DNA of 40,323 nt from the NCBI RefSeq assembly GCF_000294655.1, contig NZ_CAHP01000023.1:122452-162774 (forward strand), written 5' to 3'. The translations under genes were made by a program, and so were the position numbers. The notes beneath the pieces are model-generated. The model made no database searches. It was not told the origin of the DNA and saw only the letters and a list, made by a program, of their open reading frames with translations. Positions 16,901 through 23,864 of the stretch are shown here, in pieces. How positions within the stretch are numbered: position 1 is the stretch's first letter; every line of letters starts with the position of its first letter. The stretch comes from Magnetospirillum molischianum DSM 120 (GTDB taxonomy: Bacteria > Pseudomonadota > Alphaproteobacteria > Rhodospirillales > Magnetospirillaceae).

Positions 16901-17737
16901 CAGTTGCAGAACGGGAACATCGAGATCCGCCAGCACCCGTGCGGTGTCCGCGCCCAATTGCGCCAGAGAAAAACTGAGCGGCGATAACAATGCCTCGATC
17001 CGCCCGGCAAACCAGCGCGCCACCAAATCGGGCACCGACAGACCGCCCTGGGTCGCTCCTCCAGCCCGGACGTGGAACAGAGCCAGCGCAATCCCCCCCT
17101 GCCCTTCGATTTCGGCGATCAAGGCGTCATAAGTCGCCAGATCGCCCGACAACCAATGCGGGCGATAGAACCACAGCCCGATCACCGGGCGGGTCTCTCC
17201 GTCGGCAAAGCGCCCGCGCGCCCAGGCAAGATAGGTATCCGGGTCGGAGGGGCCGGAATAAGCAGGGTGATAAACCCCGTCGATCGGCACCGGCGACGGC
17301 GACGGCGCGTCTTCGTCTCCCATCACGAAGCGCAGCAGGTTGGCCAGATTCTCCGGCCCGCCCTGGGCCAGATAGGCCGTGCGGCGTCGATAGGCGGGCG
17401 AGCCGAAATCGCTGGAATGATCTTTTGCGATCGCCATCCCTTCGGGCGAGGCGGGCGCAGGCTGGACATGGATCAATCGCCCGGCCGCCGCTGAGATCAG
17501 ATCTTCAAAGCCAGGGATCGATTCGGTGCCGCCATGCGGCAGGACAATCAGGGCACGGGCGGACGCCACCAACGCGGCGGCACGGCCAATCGCGGCACGG
17601 TCGAACAGATCGTCACGCGACCGCGCCGCCACCGTGACTCCCAACCTCGGACCAACGGCGCGTGCCGCCAGCCCCAGATTACCAAGGGAGGAGCCGGTCG
17701 AATCGATGACGACGATCATGGTTTCAGGCCGGGACAT
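13955..17737 (-). CDS. cobN: CobN-type cobaltochelatase large subunit
   Basis: The 1260-residue protein belongs to the CobN/BchH family, which binds the tetrapyrrole and the metal and inserts it at the expense of ATP hydrolysed by AAA+ partners. The family signature is clear: HIGTHGTLEWMPGKSVGLS starting near residue 549, then LPNLYPYNVGIIGEG and AKRRSYACMLDH. The length and the N-terminus (IVVIDSTGSSLGNL) fit CobN better than BchH. In CobN the product is cob(II)yrinic acid a,c-diamide from hydrogenobyrinic acid a,c-diamide. The ATG at 17735-17737 follows GGAGACGATTC and overlaps the btuD end by 14 bases. It is followed by chlD and chlI, with no cobS or cobT in the window. Its place in a B12-uptake operon supports the corrin substrate. 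Confidence 0.92.
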   Translation of the reverse strand: MSRPETMIVVIDSTGSSLGNLGLAARAVGPRLGVTVAARSRDDLFDRAAIGRAAALVASARALIVLPHGGTESIPGFEDLISAAAGRLIHVQPAPASPEGMAIAKDHSSDFGSPAYRRRTAYLAQGGPENLANLLRFVMGDEDAPSPSPVPIDGVYHPAYSGPSDPDTYLAWARGRFADGETRPVIGLWFYRPHWLSGDLATYDALIAEIEGQGGIALALFHVRAGGATQGGLSVPDLVARWFAGRIEALLSPLSFSLAQLGADTARVLADLDVPVLQLILTANPRAEWEESLQAVTPLDVSANVAQPEFDGCLIGSVVATREHAEADMTTGTRLIRRHPVAERCSHAVSLALNWARLRRTPPAERKVAILFHHYPPRNDCLGSAVGLDSFESVRAILDRLTAEGYRIDRPYPDGEALARDLLSRLTNDRRYLPPAQMSVQAAARIDSETAIRWHGERSDKLRAEIAAKWGEPPGRTFVHDGEILVGGLINGNVFIGMQPPRARMEDGDEAVAQSDGKAVHDPFLPATHHYLAYYRWLRDDFGAQAVFHIGTHGTLEWMPGKSVGLSDSCHPDAAIRALPNLYPYNVGIIGEGTQAKRRSYACMLDHMIPAQTHADLSEPLAQVETQIETAYFTAQEDPAKLPLVFDRLWEAIEAAHLDRDLGLMRADFDDDATGALGRLHGYLSEIEVTAINDGLHVFGRPPEGARLRSTLVHLTRLPNGAGGSLWEAIAAARGLDLLDLADDPGGALSGGGTKGQAVAQIIADAEAALDTIEVAGWSDEALDAAVAERFNESIRVARALRFIRDDVRPRVLATTDELDFAARGLSGRFVPPGPGGAPTRGAIDVLPTGRNFYSLDPLKIPSPEAWVSGQSMGDALVERYRADHGNWPEQIGMVLWSSPTMRTRGDDVAQILYLIGARPVWEAGSNRVSGVEPISLEERRFPRLDVTVRASGLFRDTFPNVMDLIDTATRMIAALAEPSTLNFLARNVAIEAAELRVAGLGEDEIARRAAFRVFSDRPGCYGTGVNALLLDGGWDSVADLGEIYLHWGGHAYGAGAYGEDRRESFRRRMASLDLTVQNSDTREHDIFGCDDYNAYHGGMNAAVRAAGGGSVASYTGDSNDPRRPRVRSTAEEGRFIFRTRVLNPKWIEGMMRHGYKGAGDLAKMVEYCFQWDSTSKILEDWQYAEMARTYAFDPKMRDFFARHNPHALHTIAERLLEAIGRDLWAEPGADRDRLEALFLDAEGLVEDTMPSHGEAGRGL

Positions 17738-18539
17738 GAATCGTCTCCGAAGCCAAAGGGCGACGAGCCGCGACCAACCCTTCCGGCACCACCATCAAAG
17801 CTCCGTCGTGGGTCTCGATTCGGGCGGCAATGCCATAAATGCGAGCCAAATTAGAGGCGGTCAGCACCACACCCGGCGGGCCATCGGCCACCACCCGCCC
17901 CTCGGCCAGCAGCACCAGCCGGGTGCAATACCGTGCCGCCAGGGTCAGATCGTGCAGCACCACCACCGTCGCCCGTTCGCTGTTCGCCGAACCGCGCAAC
18001 AACTCCATCACCTGCATTTGGTGGCCGGGATCGAGTCCGGCCACCGGCTCGTCGGCGAACAGAAACGGTGCCTCGACCGCGAGCGAGCGGGCCAGCAACA
18101 CCCGTGCCCGCTCTCCTCCCGACAGGGCGGTCACCGGACGGTGACGCAAATGGCCGATATCGGTTGCGTCGATCGCTCGCTCAATCGCCCCGATATCGCC
18201 GGGAGCAATCGCCTGCCAGGGGTCGAGATGGGGCAGACGCCCCAACGCCACCACCCGCTCGACGCTCATCGGCCAGTGGCAATCGGGAGACTGCGCCAGA
18301 TAGGCCATCGCCCCAGCGCGGGCACGCGACGGCCAATCCGCCAACGGCCGTCCATTCAGGCGGATGTCGCCTTGCGACGGCGGGGCCAGACCGATCAGAC
18401 AGCGCAGCAGAGTGGTTTTTCCCGCGCCGTTCGGACCGATCAACCCAACGACCTCGCCCGGATCGAGACGAAAATCGACATCGTGCAGAACCTTGGCCAC
18501 GCCACGAACGAACGACAAACCGGCGGCTTCGAGGATCAT
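17724..18539 (-). CDS. btuD: Corrinoid/metal-chelate ABC importer ATPase (BtuD/FecE type)
   Basis: The 271-residue protein is a complete ABC ATPase. It has Walker A (GPNGAGKTT, about 35-43), a Q-loop near YLAQSPD, the ABC signature LSGGERARVLLARSLA, Walker B FLFADEP with a GLDP D-loop, and a switch-region HDL. It would power the permease encoded immediately upstream. Within the FecCDE/BtuCDF importers, substrate cannot be told from the ATPase; the riboswitch and neighbours suggest corrinoid. The ATG overlaps the permease stop as ATGA. A C-terminal extension of about 30 residues beyond the core is typical of the family. Confidence 0.9.
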   Translation of the reverse strand: MILEAAGLSFVRGVAKVLHDVDFRLDPGEVVGLIGPNGAGKTTLLRCLIGLAPPSQGDIRLNGRPLADWPSRARAGAMAYLAQSPDCHWPMSVERVVALGRLPHLDPWQAIAPGDIGAIERAIDATDIGHLRHRPVTALSGGERARVLLARSLAVEAPFLFADEPVAGLDPGHQMQVMELLRGSANSERATVVVLHDLTLAARYCTRLVLLAEGRVVADGPPGVVLTASNLARIYGIAARIETHDGALMVVPEGLVAARRPLASETIHVPA

Positions 18540-19561
18540 GACATCACCTTGCGAGTCTTCAGCACCAGCGCGAGAAAGAAGGGAGCGCCAACCAGCGCGG
18601 TCAGCACCCCCAGCTTCAGTTCAAGCTGGGTTGGAATCAGCCGCACCCCAATATCGGCGGCCAGCAGTAACGCCATCCCCCCCAGCAGACTGGCGGGCAG
18701 CAACCGGCGCGGCTGATGACCGACGAACGGGCGCAGCAGATGCGGCACCACGAGACCGATGAAGCCGATTGCGCCAGTCACCGCCACCCCGGCTCCGACA
18801 GCGAGACCCGTTCCCGCGACCAGAAAAAATCGTACCCGCCCCAGCGAAAAGCCCAGGGTGCGGGCGGTATCCTCGCCCAGCGCCAGGGCGTCAAGTGCCC
18901 GACCCGAGGACAACAACAACACCGTTCCCACCGCCATGAACGGCAATGACAAGGTAAAGTGATCGAGACTGCGGTCCTTCAGCGATCCCATCAGCCAAAA
19001 GACGATTTCCGAGGCTGAATGTGGGTTGGGCGACAGGTTGATCGCCAGCGAGATCACCGACCCTGCCAACGAACTGACCGCCGTTCCGGCCAGAATCAGG
19101 GTTAGAATACCAGGATCTTTCCCCGCCAGCAGATAGACCAGAGCAACGGCAAGCAGCGCCCCCAGAATCGCCGCAACCGGCAGAGCCAGCGGGAAAGCGG
19201 TATAAAGCCCGAAATATAGGACGAGAACCGCCCCCAGGGCCGCGGCGGAGGACGCTCCGACCAGTCCAGGCTCGGCCAGCGGATTGCGCAGCAGACCTTG
19301 CAGCGCCGCCCCCGACAGGCCCAGCGTACCGCCAACGCAGATCGCCAACAGAACACGCGGCAGACGCAATTCCTGCATGATGATCGTGGCGGGCGCATCA
19401 CCGGAGGAAAACAGAGCCGATAACGGCACGTCGGCCGGACCGATCACCATCGACAACAGGGAAAGGAGGACGACCAGCAGCCCGAGCAAGAGGAGCAGGC
19501 GACCGTCACGGGCGGTAAAGGCGGCAAGCCCCGACGGGCCGGGGGGCAAAAACGACCTCAT
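18536..19561 (-). CDS. btuC: Corrinoid ABC importer permease (BtuC/FecCD family)
   Basis: I chose the ATG at 19559-19561, giving 341 residues. It overlaps the btuF stop as ATGA and has GGAAGG nearby, while the longer frame to 19645 adds an implausible basic leader. The protein has about ten hydrophobic helices. Typical FecCD features include LLRNPLAEPGLVGASSAAALGA (landmark near residue 95), a GxxGLVVPH-like segment (IGFIGLVVPHLLRPFVG) and a C-terminal GAPFFLALVLKT. Two copies would form the membrane channel with BtuD and BtuF. An iron-chelate permease would look the same; the B12 call comes from context. Confidence 0.9.
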   Translation of the reverse strand: MRSFLPPGPSGLAAFTARDGRLLLLLGLLVVLLSLLSMVIGPADVPLSALFSSGDAPATIIMQELRLPRVLLAICVGGTLGLSGAALQGLLRNPLAEPGLVGASSAAALGAVLVLYFGLYTAFPLALPVAAILGALLAVALVYLLAGKDPGILTLILAGTAVSSLAGSVISLAINLSPNPHSASEIVFWLMGSLKDRSLDHFTLSLPFMAVGTVLLLSSGRALDALALGEDTARTLGFSLGRVRFFLVAGTGLAVGAGVAVTGAIGFIGLVVPHLLRPFVGHQPRRLLPASLLGGMALLLAADIGVRLIPTQLELKLGVLTALVGAPFFLALVLKTRKVMS

Positions 19562-20406
19562 TGTTTTCCTTCCAAGGTGGCGCGATGGGCATCGGCCAAG
19601 GCCGACAACGCGTCGATCGCAATCGGTGTCGCGGCACCGCCGCACAGCCAGAACGCCATCGGGAACTGAATGCGGGCAACATCGGGCAGACCGCGCCGCA
19701 GCGCCGGGTGAGCAAGAAAATCAGTAGCGATGCGCGGGTCGGCACGATCACGAAGTTGATCGTCGAGCAGGACCTGGGGCGCGGCCATCAGCACGGTTTC
19801 CATGTCGATGGTCCCGGCCAGCTTTTGCCCCAGCCGGGCCGCAACATTGTCGATTCCGGCGCTGTCCATGATCGAATCGACCAAGGTATCGGCCCCATAG
19901 GCATAGCCGCCGCTGCGATAGACCAGACCTTGCAACCGCGTCCCGGATTGGCGGGCGACGGCCTCGTCTTGCCCGCGCGCGACACGGGCAGCCAGGGCGC
20001 GACCACGCTCTTCTTGTCCAAGAAGCGTTGCAACCTCGATGATCTGACGCTGCGCCTGCGCGACATCACGGGGCGGTTCCAGCCGGATTGCGCGAATCCC
20101 CAGCCGCTTGACGGTCATCGCGGTCGATCCGGTCCAGGTGCCATAGAACAGCAGGTCGGGACGAGCCCGAATAATCTCTTCGGCGGTACGATCGTTGCGG
20201 GGCAAACCTTCGGCCAGAGCCTTGATCGCGGGTAAGGTGGAAACGTCGCCTCCCTTGGCCAACGAAACGATCTGGTCGCGATCGGCCAAAACCAGAATCA
20301 GTTGGTTGGCGCAATTGTCGATCGACATCACCCGCACCTTTGCCCCGGCCCAGGCCGGAACGCCCCAGGTCAGAATCAGCACGGACAGGATGGCAAGGCG
20401 GAACAT
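19558..20406 (-). CDS. btuF: Periplasmic corrinoid-binding protein (BtuF-like)
   Basis: I chose the ATG at 20404-20406 because a GAGGG site lies six bases upstream and the product starts with a clean signal peptide (LAILSVLILTWGVPAWA, cleaved near residue 20). An ATG at 20421 would overlap the tonB stop as ATGA and is the alternative. The mature protein (about 260 residues) has the type III binding-protein plan: an N-terminal lobe with RVMSIDNCANQL, a linking helix, and a C-terminal lobe with MAAPQVLLDDQ. It would deliver ligand to BtuC. The fold is shared with iron-siderophore binding proteins, and ligand identity rests on the operon. Confidence 0.8.
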   Translation of the reverse strand: MFRLAILSVLILTWGVPAWAGAKVRVMSIDNCANQLILVLADRDQIVSLAKGGDVSTLPAIKALAEGLPRNDRTAEEIIRARPDLLFYGTWTGSTAMTVKRLGIRAIRLEPPRDVAQAQRQIIEVATLLGQEERGRALAARVARGQDEAVARQSGTRLQGLVYRSGGYAYGADTLVDSIMDSAGIDNVAARLGQKLAGTIDMETVLMAAPQVLLDDQLRDRADPRIATDFLAHPALRRGLPDVARIQFPMAFWLCGGAATPIAIDALSALADAHRATLEGKQ

Positions 20407-20417
20407 ACGGCCCTCTT

Positions 20418-21242
20418 TCATTCGGAACGAGCCACGACAACGCCGCCCAGTTGAAACCGGATCGGAACCAGGATCGTCGCCGCCACCGATTTTCTGTCGC
20501 GCCGTTCGGGACGGAACCGCCACTGCCGCACCGCCGCCACTGCCGCATCGTCAAGGGTCTCGGACCCGCTGGACGCCGCCAGATCGATCGCTGCGACCTG
20601 ACCGCGTTCATCGATCCCGATCCGTAACAGAACCCGTCCTTCAAGGCCGCGCCGCCGCGCCGCCAACGGATAGGACGGCGGCGGCGTATCCAACGGCTCG
20701 GCCCGAAGGTCGGCGTCTTCCCGTCCACCGGCAGCGGCACCACCTCGGGCTCCGGTTGCGGCTCCGGTTGCGGTTGCGGCTCCAACCGTAGTCCCGACGG
20801 GAACGGAGTGCGGTTCTCCGCCCACCTCTCCGGTCTCCGTCGCCATCGGCTCGGATACTGGCTCAGACGGTCCCTCCTCGGACGGCGGCGAGGCATCTGG
20901 CACGCGTGGCGCACTCTTCATCTTCACCGGAACCGGGGACGGAACCGCCCGCTGGGGAGCGGGCGGCCGGATGGGATGAACAGCCTTGGGCGGACTCGGC
21001 TGCGTAAGCGCGGGTACCGGAACTGACGCTGGTGCAGGCGTGGGGGCAGAGGTCAAGGTCGGCGTCGCCGTTCCAGTATCGGCCACGCTCACCAGCGCAA
21101 CCTCGACCGCCAATTCCGAAGACGGCACGGCGACCTGCCGCATGCCCCACAACCCAGCCGCCAGAAGTCCGGCATGGAGAATCAACGAAAGCCCACCGCC
21201 GACGGCACCCTGGCGGGAACTGACGGCGAGAACCGGCTTCAT
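20418..21242 (-). CDS. tonB: TonB energy-transducing protein
   Basis: The 274-residue protein has the TonB layout: a short cytoplasmic start, one membrane helix (about 15-35, GGGLSLILHAGLLAAGLWG), and a long Pro/Ala/Glu-rich periplasmic spacer (about 60-180). A C-terminal TonB domain follows, with PSYPLAARRRGLEGRVLLR and later VRQWRFRPERR. It would link the ExbBD motor to the outer-membrane receptor encoded just upstream. The ATG overlaps the btuB stop as ATGA. No exbB or exbD lies in the window, so it must borrow an ExbBD pair from elsewhere. Being locked into this operon, it is probably dedicated to corrinoid uptake. Confidence 0.9.
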   Translation of the reverse strand: MKPVLAVSSRQGAVGGGLSLILHAGLLAAGLWGMRQVAVPSSELAVEVALVSVADTGTATPTLTSAPTPAPASVPVPALTQPSPPKAVHPIRPPAPQRAVPSPVPVKMKSAPRVPDASPPSEEGPSEPVSEPMATETGEVGGEPHSVPVGTTVGAATATGAATGARGGAAAGGREDADLRAEPLDTPPPSYPLAARRRGLEGRVLLRIGIDERGQVAAIDLAASSGSETLDDAAVAAVRQWRFRPERRDRKSVAATILVPIRFQLGGVVVARSE

Positions 21243-23200
21243 TTCATCGCCTCGCGAGCCATCGTAATCGGCTCGAACGCAACCTTGATTCCAGAGAAGA
21301 AAGCGCGCCCGCCGGTTTCGGCATAGCCATACGAGGATTCGTGATACGCATCGCCCAGGTTCTCGACCCGGCCATAGACCTGAATTCTCTCGGTCAGGTC
21401 ATAGCTGCCCGAAAGATCGAACTGCGCATACTCCCCCATCCGGTTCGGAACCGTCGCCAGGGTCGAACGGTTTTCCTGGAAGTCGGACGCGAAAATCGTG
21501 CTGAACGTCAGGCGGGCTTTCTTCTCAAGAAAACGCCAGGACAGATCGTTGGCGAACTTGTGACGCAGACGACGCGGCAGTTCGGCCCAAGTCGCCCGAT
21601 CATAGGCCTGGGTGTAGGTATAACTGGGCGACACCTCCAGCGATCCATCGTCATCGTCGAAGACCGTCCAGGCAAAGAAGGTCTCGACGCCATAGGTCGT
21701 CGCCTTGGCGACGTTTTGGTACTGGCCGGTATTCCCGATCGCGACATAATTAATCAGATTATCGATGTCGTTACGGAACCAGGTCACCCCGGCCTTGCCC
21801 GCGCCGTTCAGCACTTTCTGCTCGACCCCGACATCCCAGCCGCGCCCCTGCTCCGCCTTCAGACCGGGATTGGCCAGCCCCGACGGGTAGTTGATCTGAA
21901 AGAGCATCGGCGCTTTGAACGTCGTCCCATACGAACCTTTCAGTGTCGTATCGGTCGGCAGATGCCACGCCAGAGTGGTGAACCAGGTCGGATTCCAGCC
22001 GAACACGGTATGATCGTTGCCGCGCCAGCCGCCCCCCAGGTCGAGTTGATCGAACAGATGGGCCTGATGCTGAAAGAACGGCGCAACCGTCTGCATCGAC
22101 GCACTGGTGATCTTGCTTTTTTGCTGATACTGCCGCTGCCAGTAATAGTCGCGGGTATCTTCATAGCCGACCGTCGTCACATGATCCTTATCGAACCGCA
22201 GGTCGTTCTGCCACGAGGCGTTGACGGTGGTGCCAAGATAGGCCGCGCACAGCGGCGCGCCCACGGTGCAGCCCTTGGTCGTCCCGCCCATGTTCCACTG
22301 ATCATTGCGGATGGCGCTGGCATTGACGGTCTGGGTCCAGATCCCGTCCAACAGAGCCAGCGAACCTTTGACCGCGCCGGTGTCAGTGTGTTTGGCCTTC
22401 GAACGGTTGGTATCGAGTGTGCCACCGCCGCTCTTGGTCCCATCCAAATCGGCCCAGAGATCAGTGTGCGAGCCGCGAAACTCGATCTCGGAATTATCGG
22501 TGGGAGAGAATCCGACCTTACCGTTGACGGTATTATTCTGAGCACCGTCGTGCTCGCTTCCCATCCCCCGGTTCTTCGACGCGATCGACCAGCCAGCGGT
22601 CCGATAGCGCGACCAGCCGAAGGAATAGTCGAACGCATCGCCGCCACCGCGCACCGCGACGTTCTCGCGGTTGGTGGAATAGCTGCCCAGTTCCCCCTGT
22701 GCCGTCACCGTCATCGGGCCTTTGCCCTTGCGGGTGACAATATTAATGACACCACCGACCGCGTCCGATCCCCACTGACCTGCGGCGGGACCGCGCAGAA
22801 CCTCGATTCGCTCGATGTCGTCCGTGACCATCCAGTCGAAGTCGAAATTGTACATCGTGTCTTGGTAATTGACCCGCTGACCATCGATCAGCACCAGCGT
22901 ATGGTTGGCATCGGTCCCCCGGATCCTGACCTGGGACGTCGTTCCCATGCCGCCCGAACGGGTCACCGACAAGCCGGGGACGCTTTTCAGAACCTCCTCG
23001 ACCTTGGGCGTCTGACGGGCATCCAGTTCGTCGCGGGTAATCACCGTCACCGAACCACCGATCTGATCGACCGGCGTCGCGACGCGGGTAGCGGTAACCA
23101 CCATCTCGTCGGCCGTTTCCTCGGCCCAAGCGGGAAAAGCGGCCAACAATGTTCCCAATGCCAGCAGACTTCCGCTCCGCCCGTTCTGTTTTATCCTCAT
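21239..23200 (-). CDS. btuB: TonB-dependent outer-membrane corrinoid receptor (BtuB-like)
   Basis: The 653-residue protein has a signal peptide (about 1-26, ending FPAWA), a TonB box (DEMVVTATR, about 31-39) and a plug domain with QVRIRGTDANHTLVLIDGQR and ERIEVLRGPAAGQWG. A beta-barrel follows to the C-terminus. The barrel ends in KVAF, the usual terminal phenylalanine, but the frame then continues for eleven residues (EPITMAREAMK). It is the first gene after the cobalamin riboswitch, the strongest evidence for a corrinoid ligand. The ATG at 23198-23200 has only a weak ribosome site and overlaps a stop codon as TAATG. Expression should fall when cobalamin is abundant. Confidence 0.92.
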   Translation of the reverse strand: MRIKQNGRSGSLLALGTLLAAFPAWAEETADEMVVTATRVATPVDQIGGSVTVITRDELDARQTPKVEEVLKSVPGLSVTRSGGMGTTSQVRIRGTDANHTLVLIDGQRVNYQDTMYNFDFDWMVTDDIERIEVLRGPAAGQWGSDAVGGVINIVTRKGKGPMTVTAQGELGSYSTNRENVAVRGGGDAFDYSFGWSRYRTAGWSIASKNRGMGSEHDGAQNNTVNGKVGFSPTDNSEIEFRGSHTDLWADLDGTKSGGGTLDTNRSKAKHTDTGAVKGSLALLDGIWTQTVNASAIRNDQWNMGGTTKGCTVGAPLCAAYLGTTVNASWQNDLRFDKDHVTTVGYEDTRDYYWQRQYQQKSKITSASMQTVAPFFQHQAHLFDQLDLGGGWRGNDHTVFGWNPTWFTTLAWHLPTDTTLKGSYGTTFKAPMLFQINYPSGLANPGLKAEQGRGWDVGVEQKVLNGAGKAGVTWFRNDIDNLINYVAIGNTGQYQNVAKATTYGVETFFAWTVFDDDDGSLEVSPSYTYTQAYDRATWAELPRRLRHKFANDLSWRFLEKKARLTFSTIFASDFQENRSTLATVPNRMGEYAQFDLSGSYDLTERIQVYGRVENLGDAYHESSYGYAETGGRAFFSGIKVAFEPITMAREAMK

Positions 23201-23226
23201 TATGCGTTCACAACCTTACGACCCAT
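23200..23226 (-). CDS. Candidate eight-codon leader ORF coupled to btuB
   Basis: An ATG at 23224-23226 opens a frame encoding MGRKVVNA and stops with a TAA that shares its last base with the btuB ATG (TAATG). Such reinitiation junctions often couple translation of a leader to the gene behind it. A GGCGAGGCG stretch upstream could be a ribosome site. The frame is open much further upstream (to about 23439), so the short ORF could be chance. I see no regulatory codon bias in it. Confidence 0.2.
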   Translation of the reverse strand: MGRKVVNA

Positions 23227-23489
23227 GCGTTGGCAACGACGCCTCGCCCCGTGGGGTGAAACGCCAGATTCGCGCGTCGTGCGGATGGATTTGTAATCAG
23301 GTCGAAACAGACACTCATTTTGTGCAATGCGCACGAAGTCAGCCCGGACAGGGATTACTCCCGCCGGTTCATTTGTCAGAGTCTGTTCGGACCAAAAATC
23401 ATAACACCCCCGCAGCGACGCAACAGCGCACCACCACAAGGCGACAGAGTCGCTCCGACCGGGTATCCCGCCCGACGGATGGGTGATAC

Positions 23490-23655
23490 TGGCAACGGCA
23501 GGTCTCCTGACTCGGGGATCGCTGGCCCTATCCCGCCTTCCCGGTTACCCAGTGGCGTCGTGGGATGGACCTCCCCCCTTACAGTTGCGGGAACAGCCAC
23601 GGATTTTCACCGTGTTCCCTTTTGCGCCCCGTCTCCGGGGACCGCTGCTGACGAT
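23490..23655 (-). ncRNA. Cobalamin riboswitch
   Basis: Read on the minus strand, the segment has the AdoCbl-riboswitch core in order. An AAAAGGGAAC entry comes first, then ACGGTGAAAATCCGTGGC (complement of about 23597-23614), then GTTCCCGCAACTGTAAG. The B12 box AGTCAGGAGACCTGCC follows (complement of 23497-23512). A variable hairpin arm lies between. Binding of cobalamin would switch off the downstream btuB operon. The aptamer ends about 290 bases before the btuB start, and no obvious U-tailed terminator is visible in between, so the expression platform is unresolved (ribosome-site masking near btuB or Rho-dependent termination). The 5' edge is approximate. Confidence 0.95.
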
Positions 23656-23656
23656 T

Positions 23657-23685
23657 GATTTACCCCGCACCGCCATGGCTGTCAA
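23657..23685 (-). promoter_or_regulatory. Sigma70-like promoter of the B12 operon
   Basis: On the minus strand a perfect -35 TTGACA (complement of 23680-23685) is followed after exactly 17 bases by TAAATC (complement of 23657-23662), a weak -10. Transcription would start around 23650, right at the riboswitch 5' edge. Upstream DNA (about 23725-23850) is very AT-rich and could act as an UP element. Confidence 0.55.
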
Positions 23686-23864
23686 TCGACACCCCACCCG
23701 ATGGGGCCATCGCATGGACGACTAAAGCCTTAATATTCTACAAAATCAAAAACGAATTAAACTTCCTGAGTTTGGACTATTAATTTCATCAAATATAAAA
23801 ATAATTCATTAATATTATTAAATAATAAATAAAAAAACCCGACACCATTACCCCAAACCTCCGT

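Noticed and set aside
11014-17737. Reading the chelatase genes as magnesium chelatase for bacteriochlorophyll
   Set aside because: The large subunit fits CobN better than BchH, and the operon has a cobalamin riboswitch and B12-type uptake genes with no photosynthesis genes nearby. Not fully excluded.
21341-23296. 651-codon open frame on the plus strand opposite btuB
   Set aside because: The minus strand encodes a clear TonB-dependent receptor; this frame has no family features and is a codon-bias shadow.
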